Assembly (NCBI GenBank): GCA_016110215.1
Contig: JADWQD010000001.1
Span: forward strand, 682,001 to 746,000
Length of the DNA: 64,000 nucleotides
Source of the DNA: Capronia americana
Lineage: Eukaryota > Ascomycota > Eurotiomycetes > Chaetothyriales > Herpotrichiellaceae
Direction: 5' to 3'
Part shown: positions 20,561 through 32,177 of the stretch, one piece after another
How the letters are laid out: each line of letters starts with the position of its first letter
Numbering within the stretch: position 1 is the stretch's first letter
Translations under genes and position numbers: made by a program
Notes under the pieces: model-generated
Told to the model about the DNA's origin: nothing
Database searches by the model: none
What the model saw: only the letters and a program-made list of their open reading frames with translations

Positions 20561-23159
20561 TCAATCATCATTCATAGAGGCCGTATCAATCTTGAAGATT
20601 TTGACCACATTGAGATACTCCGGGTCTAGATCGCGCAAATCAGTTAGCCAGGGCTTCGTGATGTCCTTGTAATAACCAGAATTTTGGAAATCAGCATAGT
20701 TGAGTCGAGCTTAGCAGTCTTCTCCGCCAGGATGAACTTCGTGACCTCACTGATACGCCCAGTCAGCTCGCTCGTCAACTCATGCAACCTCAATCGGACT
20801 TTCTCCTTCCGCTTCGTAGCACCCTTCAGCGCTTGGATTGCGACGTGATACCGCGACGTGCCGTTGACGAGCATCATGTTGGAGGGCGTGGTTGTGCCTG
20901 CCTTCTTCATTGTAGGAGGCAATGGTTACACGTAGCATGTTGGGGCGGCCGAAGAGGAGTCCTTTGAGCTCGGTCGCATAGCCCTGGATTAAGTCAGCAC
21001 TGCACGCGGAGTGCAGAGTAACGACTCGACTCTTGGCATGGACTGAAGGTTATCAGAAGCATCAAATGGACTCATGTGGTAGTGGAAGTGGATGGGCACA
21101 TTCTCAGTAAAGAGCGCGTCGAAGGCATCATCTGTCAAAGCGTGAGGGTGGCTGCTAGACGCCCCAAGGATCATCAAATCTGTCACATTGACAACACGAA
21201 CGCGGAGGTCTGGGAGCTCTGTTCTGAGGATATCCGCAGCAGCGATGACCTCGAAGGTCAATTCAGCACCAATGCCGAAAAGAACGATGTCCGGATTCAG
21301 GCCATCATCTGTGGAGGCAAACTTTCATATTGAGGCGCTGGCTCGGCAGTGATTTTCAGCTTCGACAGCAGAGAGGAAGACCGCCGACGGCTGTTTAGCG
21401 CCGACCATCAGGCTGACATAGTTGTTCGATTGCAGACAGTGTGCCATTGTTGAGAGGAATGAATTTACATCTGGAGGAAGGTAGACTCGAGCGGCGCCAG
21501 GTTTGAGGTACAAGACCGCACCAATGAGGCCAGGGTTCTGGCGGGAATAGCCGTTGTGCTCTTGTCTGGTCCAGGTTGATGTCTCCAGGTAGTTGATGCT
21601 GGAGATGTCGCTCCACCAACCGGATTCACGAGACCTTTTGCCAAATTTCCAATGATGCCGAGAAAGGCTTCGTAGCTGGGGAACAGAGCAGTTCGACCTG
21701 TCAGGGTATAGCCTTGCATCCAGCCTTGACACTGGTGCTCAGACAGGACCTCGATTACTCGACCACCCTGCGCCCAGGAGAATTGATCACACTGGAAGTT
21801 GCGGTTGGTGAAGTTGAGCACAGCATCGAGCTTGTTGGATTCGAACTCATCTGGGGAGAAGATCCGGAAAGTCCTAGGATTGTCTTTGAGAATCTGCTCA
21901 AGAAGTCTTCCCTCCGCCTTCATCGAGCTTTCGGCAGTGCCCTTTTCGACTGTGAACTTCCTCCAGTCAATAGCCTTGAGTCCTCTATAGGCTCCGGAAA
22001 CTTCTTTCTTCTGACCAAGGCGGCGATCTGGGTTCGTCGGTATAATCGACTTGATCTTGTCAATGACATCACCATTCTCCTTGAAAAGCTCTTTTGATTT
22101 GTAGGACTCGAGCCATTCTTGAACTTTCTTCGATTCCTCCGCGTCAGTCTTCGCTTGAGGCAGTGGGACCTGATGCGCTTTGTAGAGCCTTCAACGATTG
22201 TGCCGTGTACTTTCTTGGGACCAGACCAGCCCTTTGGGGTCCGTAGAATCAACACTGGCCAACGGGGTTTTGTGATGGGCTTACCTCCTCTGGCAGCTTC
22301 CTGGATGCGTTTGATCTCCCCAAGAGCCCACTCCATAGAGTTAGAGAGGTCTGCATCGATGTCGTCTAGGTCATCCACAACTCTCGGTTGTATCCATAGC
22401 CGGTGAAGAGGGCAGCCAATTCCTTGTTGTCCATGCAGCCGTAGATGGTACGCCCGCTAATTTTAAAACCATTCACATGCACAATGGGTAGGACAGCACC
22501 AGATTCAGCAGGGTCAATGTACTTGTAGGTATGTCATGCGGTCGCAGTAGGCCCGGTCTCTGACTCGCCATCGCAAACAACGCAGCACACAATCAGATCC
22601 GGGCTGTCCATTACGGCGCCGAAACTGACACTGAGAGCATATCCAAGTTCTCCTCCTTCATGGATAGATCCAGGTGTTTCGGCACTGATGTGACTGGGAA
22701 AGCCTCTGGTGGTGCTGAAACTGCTGATGAGGTAGTGCAGGCCTTTGGCGTCTTGCGAGCAGCGAGGGTAAATTTTGGCTAGTGAGCCTTCGAGCCACAA
22801 GGCAGCCAGAATGGCAGGCGCTCCATGGCCTGGGCCGACTGCGTAGAGCATGTCCAAGTCATGGTTCTTGGTTAGGAGATTCAGGTGAGAGTAAACCAGA
22901 GTGAGACCAGGACATGTTCCCAGAGCAGTCTCGGCTTGATGTCCTCGTGTTTGAGATCTCGTTCAAGGTAGACATTGTCCTGCAAAAAGATCATGGCAGC
23001 AGCAATATAGTTGGCTGCCCGCCGAAATTTAGCGACAACATCGTTGGTGTTGTCGGGCAAAGGTCGCTTCTCGACCTTGACCAGGAGTTCAGACACGTAA
23101 TCGGGGACATTCGACGGTAGTGGTTGCGTGTTGGGATGATCAATCACTTCGCCGGGCAT
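20561..23159 (-). pseudogene. xfp: Phosphoketolase (Xfp) pseudogene, multiple frameshifts and stops
   Basis: Collinear matches to phosphoketolase run from the N-terminus (YIAAAMIFLQDN, IKPRLL) through the thiamine-diphosphate core (VGPGHGAPAILA, TPGSIHEGGELGYALS, DGESETGPTATA) to the C-terminal NVTDLMILG and NGTSRYHV. The intact enzyme splits xylulose-5-P or fructose-6-P to acetyl-phosphate. Breaks I can see: a net 7-nt loss near 22920; an in-frame TGA where Trp is expected at 22534-22536; frameshifts near 22388, 22180, 20900 and 20705; a deletion with frameshift near 21645; a second Trp-to-TGA at 21325-21327; and an apparent intron (20984-21075) whose donor reads ATGAGT instead of GTGAGT. 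The distal half is still easily recognised, so decay is fairly recent. It diverges from acetate kinase, its usual partner. Confidence 0.88.
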
Positions 23160-23753
23160 AATGCAACAGGATCTGGGCTGGCGACTGTGCTTATACTCGT
23201 GGTTCGCTCGCAAGGGCAACTGGTCGGTGCAAGAATTTGATTATGGCAGTTCCTGCACAGTCAGCAAAGTCAAGAAGGAATGTCTACGAACAGCGATAGA
23301 AGCTGAAGAGAAGTGACAGTCGACGCTGCCCTCATGCTTCATCATCGGTTCATCTGGCGGAAACACGGTTGCGCCTTCCACCATGATGCAACTGTTTTGC
23401 CTGTGCCATCAGGATCTTACAACCTGGTCTCCAATCATATTTCACCGAGTGCTGAAACTAGATTCACTTGCGCGTCACATACGCACTGGTGGCACTGAGG
23501 TTCACAAGACGTCACAGAAACGGATAGCTGCCGTTGTCCGGGTGCCGCTGGTTCTTGGATGGAAACGTGGGAGGTCTAAGGTCCCATGCGAGGAAGTTAA
23601 ACGTGCCCTTATCGAGTAAAGGACAGGCGCATGTGCATGTGTGGTCTGATCTCATTGTGAGCCTCTCGAAAACAACTGCTTCTCTCCACGCCCAACGTGA
23701 GTCGGAAACCGGAGGACTTTAAGTTCTAGTGATATAAAATATCGAATCTCGCA
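23160..23753. promoter_or_regulatory. Shared upstream region of the phosphoketolase relic and acetate kinase
   Basis: 594 nt between divergent starts, the arrangement expected of a co-regulated xfp-ack pair. No specific site is recognised. Confidence 0.4.
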
Positions 23754-25192
23754 ATGTCTGCTGTCATCCTCTCGATCAACGCAGGAAGCTCTTCTTTGAA
23801 GACGACATTGTTTGTTGAGGATGAAACTGCGGGCGGCCGCCCAGTTCTTCGGCGACTCGCTAGCGCGGAAATATCTTCCATCAATTCCCCTCCGGCGCGC
23901 CTAAAATATGTCAGAGGCACCCACAAAGATACCAGCGAGGTCGGCGAGGTTAACGACCACAAACACGCCTTTGAGCATGTTCTCAACGCCTTCATCTCGG
24001 ATTCCGAGATACCGGAAGTCTCCAGCAAAGATGACATCGACTATACGGCCCATAGAGTAGTCCAGGGTGGAAATTTTGAGGAAAAGTCAGTTGCTGCCTC
24101 AGTTCCTCCGATAGCGACAGAGTCCAAGGGCTATCTTGGGACTGCTAACACGTAGCAGTCAGTTCATCACCAAGAAGACTTTTGATAAGATCAACAAGTT
24201 GTCGGATCTGGCGCCGTTGTACGTACCACCGCACTCCGAACACTCCAGAATGGTGAACGCTGACGGATCGCTAGACACAATGCTTCTGCAGTCAGCCTCA
24301 TGAAAGCATGCTACGCCCAACTGCCTAACGTCATCAATGTCGCCTGCTTCGACTCAGGATTCCACCATACTATGCCTGACTACGTCAAAGCCTACGCAAT
24401 TGACCAGAAGATCGCAAAAGAGAAGGGTCTGCGAAAGTATGGCTTCCACGGCCTGAGCTATCAATACATCACTCGAGCAGTGGCCGATTTCCTCGGCAAA
24501 CCGCAAACCGCCACAAACATCATTGCCCTCCATCTTGGGAGCGGAGCGTCTGCCTGTGCGATCAAAAATGGACATTCAATCGACACAACAATGGGGTTGA
24601 CGCCTGTATCAGGATTGCCGGGCGGATCCCGGTCCGGTGACATCGACCCAAGCCTGGTTTTCCATTATACGTCTGAGGCCAGCGCATTAAGCCCGAACAG
24701 CACGAAGGATCTGCACATCTCCACCGCAGAAGAAATCCTGAACAAGCAGTCTGGCTGGAAAGCATTGACTGGGACGACGGACTTCTCTAAGATTGCGGTT
24801 GCCGATGCACCGGATACCCATAAGCTGGCCTTTAACATCTTTATTGACCGCATTGTCGGCTATGTCGGCAACTACTATGTCAAATTAGGTGGTAGCGTCG
24901 ATGCTCTGGTCTTCGCCGGCGGCATCGGCGAAAAAAGTGCATATTTGCGGCAGGTGGTGATCGAGAAGGTCGCATGCCTCGGTTTTACCATTGATGACGA
25001 GAAAAACAATCGAGGTACAGACGGCAACGACGTGGCTGAAATCGGCAAAGGCGAGTCTTCGATACGTACGTTGGTTGTAGAGACGGATGAAGATGTAGGT
25101 CTATCTCAAATACCGTTATGGCGGGCCCTTGCTAACGTCGACGGCAGCATGAAATGGCACACTCGGTCCTCGGCATGCTCCACCAGAAATGA
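23754..25192 (+). CDS. ack: Acetate kinase
   Basis: Four exons: 23754-24085, 24159-24218 (or from 24156, a NAGNAG acceptor), 24275-25094, 25148-25192; about 418 residues, the family's normal length. Motifs: SINAGSSSLK phosphate loop, HRVVQGG, APLHNASA, KYGFHGLSYQYITR, HLGSGASACAI, GLTPVSGLPGGSRSGDIDP, VFAGGIGEKS, and a final short exon encoding EMAHSV. All catalytic residues appear intact. The enzyme interconverts acetyl-phosphate plus ADP with acetate plus ATP in the cytosol, downstream of phosphoketolase in fungi. It remains open although the neighbouring phosphoketolase is broken. Confidence 0.92.
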
Positions 25193-25843
25193 AACCTCGG
25201 TCAGACAACAGAACGATAGAACAGCTACGGCCATAGACATAATTTGACATCCCTTACAGTTCCGGTCATTGACACTCAACATTGCGCTTCAGCTCTTGTG
25301 GCCATGCACAGGGCTCGTCTTCCGACGCACAAGTGCAGCCACACCGAATTCTCACTGGGCCTGCACTACATCGCTGAAATCCTTCAGGCATCATGAAAAA
25401 GCACGGCGTGATTTGTCATTCACTCGCTCAAAGTCAATTCATGCTCGCCAAGTGACTAACTTACAAAGCAGCTTTCATCATCCACCTACAGACGGTAATT
25501 CAGATGCTGTGGCTTTTACCTTACTAACAGAGGCAGCGCAAGGTCGACGCAGAGTGGTGATTTGAGATTCCGTGGGCGATCCTAATTGGGACGTGGCCAA
25601 TGATCTCGATGGAGCATCGTCGACTGCCCTGTCCGGAAGTACTCCGGTGCTGTGGCCGCTGACTAGTGGCCAAGCTGGAACAGGAAGGCTGCCGCATAGA
25701 GCTATGCAGTTATGCTTGGAGGCGAGGCAGGGCAGGGCAGCTTGATGAATATTTAATAACACCAGCTGGTTCTCTACAGGTATGTGCCAGAAGCAGCTAC
25801 GTCTCCTACAATTTCTCGACAGATACCCTCGTGTCCAGCGACC
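25193..25843. other. Intergenic
   Basis: 650 nt with the promoter of the secreted hydrolase. No gene or repeat is seen. Confidence 0.5.
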
Positions 25844-27004
25844 ATGCAGTTTTCTACCTTTCTTCTCCCGACGCTTCTGCTTGCGGCGTCGGGGGCAGCC
25901 GCTCAAGCTGTTCCCAAGCAGAATTACACATGCACAAGCTTCATGGTCAAGGTTCCAGTGTCGAACGTAACTGTGATTGTCCCGCCCTTTCCAGACCTCC
26001 CCAATCAATATGCTGCTACTTCATTGGCAAATCAAATCACGATTCGAACGCCATCCGTTCCCGACGTCAACCTGACCACCTTGACGAGGACATTCAACAT
26101 CAGTGCAGAGTACTGCACTCCAGCCACCCCCGGCCCTAAAGCATCGACCCTGCAGATTCTGTCACACGGTCTGGGCTTTAACAGAAGCTACTGGGACTTT
26201 TATCTTCCGTCCAAGCCGAAAGATGCGCAGTACTCCTATATCAATAGCGCCACGGGCGCTGGCTACAGCACGCTGTCCTACAACCGTCTTGGGATCGAAC
26301 CCTCCACAATTGCAGACCCCTACCGGGAGATTCAAGGATTCGTCGAAGTCGCGGTTCTCGCCGGACTAACAACGCTCGTTCGAGCCGGGAACATCACAGA
26401 GGTCCCCGTTCCACAGAAAGTCATCCACGTCGGCCACAGCTGGGGCAGCGAAATCAGCGTCGGGCTCGCCGCTGTCGCCCCCGGCCTTTCAGACGGCGTC
26501 GTCCTCACCGGGTACTCGGGGATTTCCACTTACACGAGCTTCTTCATCGCCAACACAGCCTTCCACTTCGCGAACCAGAATCAACCCAAAAGATTCCCCC
26601 CCAGCAAATACTCTTCCGGGTTTCTGACCTGGCCCGACAAATTCGGCAACCAATTCTCCTTCCTCGAATACCCCTACTTCGACACTGCAGTGCTCGACCG
26701 CGCCGAGGCGACAAAGTACCCCTTTACGGTTGGCGAGTTCTTGACGGCCTCGGCTCTTCCCGTTGCGGCGCCCAATTTCCAAGGCCCCGTCCTTTACGTG
26801 GCTGCGCAGTCGGATCTCATCTTCTGCGCGAGTAATTGCACCGGTCTCTTTGGACCGGAAAGTATTGCGGTCGAGGGGTTCAATGGCAGCAGCAGCGTTG
26901 AGACGTACATCCAGCCGAATGTGGGACACGGCATCAACTTGCACCACAATGCCACCGGCGCGTATAATGTGATACTGGACTGGGCGGACAGACATGGTTT
27001 CTGA
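25844..27004 (+). CDS. Secreted alpha/beta hydrolase
   Basis: Single exon, 386 residues. The ATG at 25844 gives a clean signal peptide (MQFSTFLLPTLLLAASGAAA, cleavage after about residue 20). The 60-nt upstream extension begins at GTG and would hide it. The nucleophile elbow is GHSWG (Ser199), the oxyanion region is SHGLGFNRSYWD, and a late GHGINLHHN provides the histidine. Several NxT/NxS sites fit secretion. The overall pattern is that of fungal extracellular esterase-like hydrolases; substrate unknown. Confidence 0.85.
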   Translation: MQFSTFLLPTLLLAASGAAAQAVPKQNYTCTSFMVKVPVSNVTVIVPPFPDLPNQYAATSLANQITIRTPSVPDVNLTTLTRTFNISAEYCTPATPGPKASTLQILSHGLGFNRSYWDFYLPSKPKDAQYSYINSATGAGYSTLSYNRLGIEPSTIADPYREIQGFVEVAVLAGLTTLVRAGNITEVPVPQKVIHVGHSWGSEISVGLAAVAPGLSDGVVLTGYSGISTYTSFFIANTAFHFANQNQPKRFPPSKYSSGFLTWPDKFGNQFSFLEYPYFDTAVLDRAEATKYPFTVGEFLTASALPVAAPNFQGPVLYVAAQSDLIFCASNCTGLFGPESIAVEGFNGSSSVETYIQPNVGHGINLHHNATGAYNVILDWADRHGF

Positions 27005-27936
27005 GAAATGGCGTAGAACTACAGTGTTGTGCAGTTGGCACATAGTAATGCTATCGCGTCTGTATACGACCTTTCTTAACCACCGGCTATGAAGTTGTAA
27101 CAGCAATCCAACTCCATGACCGCAAGATGCAAGTCTGTCGGCTCCGCGTCATTTGACTGGGATTTTCGTTGATTCAACCTTTACCCTTCATTCATCTTCC
27201 ATCCCATGAACCATGCAAGATTCCCCGGCTGCGCGGCGCCGACAGCGTGGGACAACGGTTAATAGGATGCCCCTCATTCGTTGAGTGACATGACCTCTTC
27301 ACTAGTCCTCTGGTAGCCAGTCCCCATCTACGCAAGCAGAGGCGCCAGTACCTGACAGTGCCATCAGGAGAGGAAGCAGAACCATCTCGAATCTTTTCAC
27401 GATGTGGTTCTGCCCTTTGTGGACCGGCGCAAATCGGCGGCCAGGGCCACGAGGTCGCTTGAATGAGACCATCCAAACAACAGAACAGTGTTTCAAGTCT
27501 ACGTCGTGCTTAAGCGCCCATTCCCATCACTTGTCCAGCGCCAAAAAATAACACTCCAGCGCGTACAATATGTCGGTCTGATTTGAGGTCAACAAATCCA
27601 GAGCAGGGTATAGGCTGATATTCCATTGGCTCTCGCGTGACGTTCTTCTACCCCGTGATTATGATCCGGCGGGCTTGCATTACACAACCATCTAAGGCAT
27701 TCTTCCTCGGTACGCTGTCAACATGATCACATCAAGGGACGCGGTGCGTACCCGCCGCCGACCAACGTTACAGTATGATATAGCCAGAAACACGGCCGCT
27801 TGAGGACGGATTCTTTTCCCTTGTGCTTACAAGCTGCGGGCAGCTGATCTCCCGGGGCTCATGTTCATGGTTACACAGGTTCTTTTGCACCCGTTCCACT
27901 CATTCCCACAAGTCAAGCTGCGGGAGGCAACAAGAA
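27005..27936. other. Intergenic
   Basis: About 930 nt. Short frames only, no domain, no obvious repeat. Confidence 0.5.
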
Positions 27937-29896
27937 ATGGGAGGTTCCTTACCGACGAAAGGCACAGGCTCTGCCTCCGCCATTGACTGGCGCACCCCGA
28001 CTGTTATGTTTACATCCTTCTTGAGCGCAGTTCTTTTTGCTATTGCCCATCATGTCCTTAATCTGAATCTGGATGGAAAAGCAGTCACTGAGCTTGCCGT
28101 GGGCCAACAATGGATTTCTAGGTCTGGAAATGCTCTGGCATACGTGGTCAAGGTGCTCCTGGTGCTGGCAACTGGCACCGCCTATTTCCAACGAGTTTGG
28201 CATCACGCACGAGGAAAGCCGACAAAGCTCAGTCAATTCGATTCATTGTTCGGAGTACAAGAGAGTATTCTGGAGTTTCGCCATGTCATATTCTGGTTTC
28301 GGCGTCCAATCCTGCTGCTGGCTGCCGTGATTCTCTGGTAGGTGTCCTCTTCCCCGGAGACTTGCTGCGCGAAGCCGGCACTCAAGCTGGATGATTACGC
28401 TAACAGTGGCAAGGCTCATCCCTCTGTCAGCCATAATCACACCAGGCACGCTGTCTGTGGTACCTGCATCTGTTTCCGAGCCGAGGAACGTATCTGTTCA
28501 GCAGCGAGAATACGGAAAATCTTCCTACGCCGCAGCAGTGCAGGCAGATAACGGAACAGTCTTTTATGGCGGAGCTAGGTCATACCTCAAAGGACCTACA
28601 CTGGCAATGCTCGTCGAGACGGAAGTCCTATCGGTAGGGAGTTTCTCTACCAATTTAACCTGGACAATGGATTTCCACGGCCCTGCTGTTTCATGCTCAA
28701 AAGCAGGACCGGAGGTCACAGCACAGTTGACGAGCATCATACTCCCATATCAAGAGGCCAATAAGACATCCCTTATGTACGATGCGTGGGTGCCAAGGCC
28801 GGGCTCGTCGTCGAATCAAACTCTGGTCGACGGCTTGCTCGTCCTGGATCCTGACCTTAACAGCAACCTTCGCATCCTCGATCAAATATCTCCGGATGCT
28901 GCGAGGATATATTACAGCGTCGCACCTGACGCTCAAACGCAAGCAACCATGGCAAATCCAATCTATGTCATCTCATGTGCCCTCTACAATGCCACGTGGA
29001 ACCTCGAATTCAACGTACGCAGCACAGGAGAACAATTACTGAAGCCGACACTAAAATTCGAAAATTGGATCCCAGGCTGGAGCAGCATCACTCCGCCAAT
29101 GACGTCTGGCATCTACACCAAAACATTCCTTGATTACACCGGTTTGATGGAGACGTTCGGCTCCATCACATCAGGTCGCCTTGAATATCCCAACGACGAA
29201 AGTCTGCCCTTCACACAAACCAGTCTCGCCCTGGAGACCAGCCCCGTCCTCTTCAATGACGCATTTCCCGACCCATTCACCGATACCGCCATGGTCGCAC
29301 TCGAGCGGACCTTCGAAGAGCTATTCCAGAACATGACGCTTTCGGCACGGTATGCGGTCCTCCCGCGACAAGACCTCCGCGGCGACGCTTCGACCTGGAG
29401 TATCGTCAACGTGAGCGCCACATCCACCTTCTCTCGTAACGTCTACCGTTACGATAGCCGTGATCTCATCATCGTGTACACTCTTGCCATTGTCGGTAGC
29501 GGCCTCTGCATCCTGCTCGCCATGCTTGCCATCAGAGACATGGGCTCCGCATACTCGAATGTCTTCTCCACTGCTGTGCGCGTTACGAGGAGTCAAGACA
29601 GGCTGGACACGGTGATTCAAGATGGCCATGATAGGAGCGGTGCGCAGCCCCTGCCAACGAAGATTGCCAATGCATATATCTGGATTGGGAAGGAGACTCA
29701 AGTTGGGATGGGTGTGGGTAGAGGGCGAGTCGGCACAGAAGAGTCTCTAGCGTCACAGAGAGAGCTCCGGCGATCATGGTGGGGGAAAGAGCAAGCGATG
29801 GACCTGGAGAAGAGCCAAAGCCCCAATCATGCCAAGGAACCCATTATCATGGTCGGAGAGCCAAAAGGAAGCGGTCCACTGGGTGGTTGGATATAA
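27937..29896 (+). CDS. Fungal membrane protein with large glycosylated ectodomain
   Basis: Exons 27937-28337 and 28414-29896 (627 residues). The acceptor is AAG at 28411-28413, which lies 11 nt after a perfect GCTAAC branch point and keeps frame. Three N-terminal membrane segments (VMFTSFLSAVLFAIAHHVL, YVVKVLLVLATGTAYF, PILLLAAVILWLIPLSAIIT) precede about 400 residues rich in NxS/T sites. One more segment (IIVYTLAIVGSGLCILLAMLA) and a cytoplasmic tail follow. I know no function for this fungal-specific architecture. The protein at 44239-46118 has the same plan. Confidence 0.78.
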
Positions 29897-30353
29897 AACG
29901 ATCATATGATCAAAATATGATCTTTCCGCATTGCCCGTAGGGACGGTGGACACTCTAATAATGACAGCTTTCGAGAGGGTACAGGTCAGCCACGACAACA
30001 CATAGATTGTATATAAACATTCAACGGTGCCCTGGACGGGTTCCTGTCCGCCGTACGTACATAGCTTGAATGCCACAATTTAATGTATGCATCCAGACAG
30101 CCTCGCCGCGGATCCCAATATCCCAATATCCGTTCCTCAGCCTTGCCGTCCGCATCTTTTCACCTCATCTGGGGTCTGCAGTCCGCCAGCCTGCCACACC
30201 CTCTTCACTCACCACCACCAGTCACATGTTCTGCACGAATTAATCAGTGCATATATGTTATTCGCGCAGAATTCGAATTAAATATCCTCCAGCAGTCACG
30301 CAGAATCCAACGCACGCCGGCTCGGTTCCCTGTCCAACAGTAGACCGGATCCA

Positions 30354-30430
30354 GGCGTTCGAGTCCTTAGTTAAGGAGTGCTTGGAACCTCCCTTTAACA
30401 ATGGGGAGATCGGTCGGGGTTCGATTCCCT
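30354..30430 (+). other. Degenerate tRNA-like sequences (two B-box-like motifs)
   Basis: B-box-like words occur at 30354-30366 (GGCGTTCGAGTCC) and 30417-30429 (GGGGTTCGATTCC). The second has a 5-bp T-stem with a 7-nt loop. The presumed anticodon stem (CTCCC/GGGAG) would enclose 10 nt instead of 7, and no matching 5' acceptor strand is visible. This is probably a tRNA relic, not a working gene. Confidence 0.3.
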
Positions 30431-30461
30431 GTCTGCTTCGTCCGTGAAAAGTGGCTGAGAG

Positions 30462-30570
30462 AGTCGCCGAGCAGCTGCTTCCTCTTCCCAATTCTTATGT
30501 TGTCGGGGAGGGGGTTGCGAGCTTAGAGTTGCGAGGATCAATTCATGGGCTCAATTCCCAGTCGGCGACT
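30462..30570 (+). ncRNA. Possible structured RNA with tRNA-like T-arm
   Basis: A perfect 9-bp closing helix pairs 30462-30470 with 30562-30570. Inside lie a 9-bp hairpin stem (30481-30489 with 30505-30513, three G-U pairs) and a TGGG-CTCAATT-CCCA arm (30546-30560) that resembles a T-arm and B-box. This could be an intron-bearing or degenerate tRNA or another small RNA. Evidence is by eye only. Confidence 0.3.
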
Positions 30571-30809
30571 TCTCTAGGGACCTGTTTGATGTCTCCGCTA
30601 TCCTGAACCTTGTTTTTTTTTGGTCTCGGAATCCAGAGTTCAATTTTGGGACGTTTGTGCATCTGTGCTGTGCGTGTGTGTGCACGTGGGCGGCGAGGTA
30701 GATTTTCGACCGCACCCTCTCTGTCGCCTTGGCAGTGGCTCCAGGAGTGAATGTCACCGGGGGAAAGCTCCCTCTCTGATGTAAGTGCAGAGACGGGCAG
30801 ATTTTCTCT

Positions 30810-32177
30810 TCAATCCCAGTCCACCAGCAGATGTGCCTCTTCGGTTTTGCGGATTCCCACATTGCAAGTGACGACACGGCTTAATACGACGCCCAGCTCC
30901 TCCTGCTCTTGCTCCGGTTCTTGTCCTGGTGCATGTGACGAACTCGCTGCATGGCCTTCGTTGGACGTGTTTCCAGCTTCGTCATCATGCAGCGACCACC
31001 ACCATTGACTTCCGCTCAACATGCCGTCCTCGTCGTCGAATTCCTCTCCATCACCCGGCTGCACCGAGACTGGAGCCCCGGCGGCGTCGATCCCGGCATC
31101 GATGCTCTCCACAGTCATCCTGGCGATCCAGCTCCATTTCCGCCAGAACCACTTTCTGACTTCCCAACTCCGTTTGTTCCAGGCCACACCATCGCGCATG
31201 CTTCTTCCATATCGCGCGCTGGCTCGCTCCCGGCCCCAACAGAGCATGCCGTCGTGCATCAGGTCGAGAAAGAGGCTGCAGTGGTCGAGTCTCTTCACGC
31301 TCGAGAGATAGATGGCCATACTTCGGAAGTGCGGAAATGGGATGCAGTCCAGGTAAGAAGGATGGGGTATGATCAGCTGATACGCTGTAGGCCGAAGATC
31401 GACGGGAATAGTGTGAATGTTTGCATTCGTAGTGGTTGAAAAGGGCGACGGATGGTCGTTGACATACGATTGAACTGATATGCCCAAGCTTTGGGCAATG
31501 GCCATGGTTGCGGCAAAACAAGACTCCCCTACCAGTTGGAGATGATTCCTATACGGTGAAGGAAGGGATCCCCGTGACGGCGCGCGGGAGATACTGGTCC
31601 CAGATCCTAGCGAGAGAGGGTAGTAAACCGACGCTGGTGATATGTGCTCCGATGGTGAGACCGACGACGACGTGCTCCCAAACGCGCTTGTGAGAGCCGT
31701 GACTCCCGGGGGGAGTGTATACATTTTGAAGTCGACGTCGTCCGGAACGGGCCACGAATGTCGACAATCCTCTGCCCCTGGTACCGGTGGAACAAAATAG
31801 TACACAGCGACTTTCACGGGAAGGACAGCCTCAGGTAAGACAATTTCCTCGCCCTGAGCGCCGCTGCCGTCCTCTTGCGGGAAGATATCATCGAGAGCCG
31901 GTTCAAGAAAGGAATTTCCTTCGCCGCCCACAGATATTGAGCCCGTGAGACCGGCGGTGTGAGATCGTGCACTCAGGTTCTCCCGCTCCAGCTCCCTCCC
32001 CTCCAGTGCCCGCTGGACTCGGGCCTTTATCTCTTCATCGTGCCGTTGCTTTTGCTTCTCTCGCCACACACGTTGCGACCGACGGTTTTGCTCGCGCCGA
32101 GCTTCGGTGAGCTTCCGCTTATACCTACCTGGAAGCTTCGACTCCGAGCCGGAAGGACCTGTCACGCTACTAGACAT
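30810..32177 (-). CDS. bZIP-like transcription factor with DUF3425
   Basis: Single exon, 455 residues. Residues about 18-50 form a basic region (YKRKLTEARREQNRRSQRVWREKQKQR) of the bZIP/Yap type without a clear long leucine zipper. The second half holds the DUF3425 block: QLIIPHPSYLDCIPFPHFRSMAI, followed by the conserved aromatic W-rich segment (RKWFWRKWSWI). Fungal proteins of this type are nuclear regulators, often near metabolic genes. The C-terminus is acidic. No introns are needed to keep frame; a cryptic in-frame intron cannot be excluded. Confidence 0.88.
   Translation of the reverse strand: MSSSVTGPSGSESKLPGRYKRKLTEARREQNRRSQRVWREKQKQRHDEEIKARVQRALEGRELERENLSARSHTAGLTGSISVGGEGNSFLEPALDDIFPQEDGSGAQGEEIVLPEAVLPVKVAVYYFVPPVPGAEDCRHSWPVPDDVDFKMYTLPPGVTALTSAFGSTSSSVSPSEHISPASVYYPLSLGSGTSISRAPSRGSLPSPYRNHLQLVGESCFAATMAIAQSLGISVQSYVNDHPSPFSTTTNANIHTIPVDLRPTAYQLIIPHPSYLDCIPFPHFRSMAIYLSSVKRLDHCSLFLDLMHDGMLCWGRERASARYGRSMRDGVAWNKRSWEVRKWFWRKWSWIARMTVESIDAGIDAAGAPVSVQPGDGEEFDDEDGMLSGSQWWWSLHDDEAGNTSNEGHAASSSHAPGQEPEQEQEELGVVLSRVVTCNVGIRKTEEAHLLVDWD

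Larger units (their letters stand above)
29897..30809. other. Intergenic with tRNA-like tract
   Basis: About 900 nt; the notable part is 30340-30575 (separate entries). TG-rich runs occur near 30655-30690. Confidence 0.5.

Noticed and set aside
22881..22925. Intron to explain the first phosphoketolase break
   Set aside because: Homology resumes immediately with a 7-nt loss; there is no room for an intron.
20561..23159. RIP as the cause of phosphoketolase decay
   Set aside because: The two TGG-to-TGA changes are not in the CpA context RIP prefers, and indels dominate.
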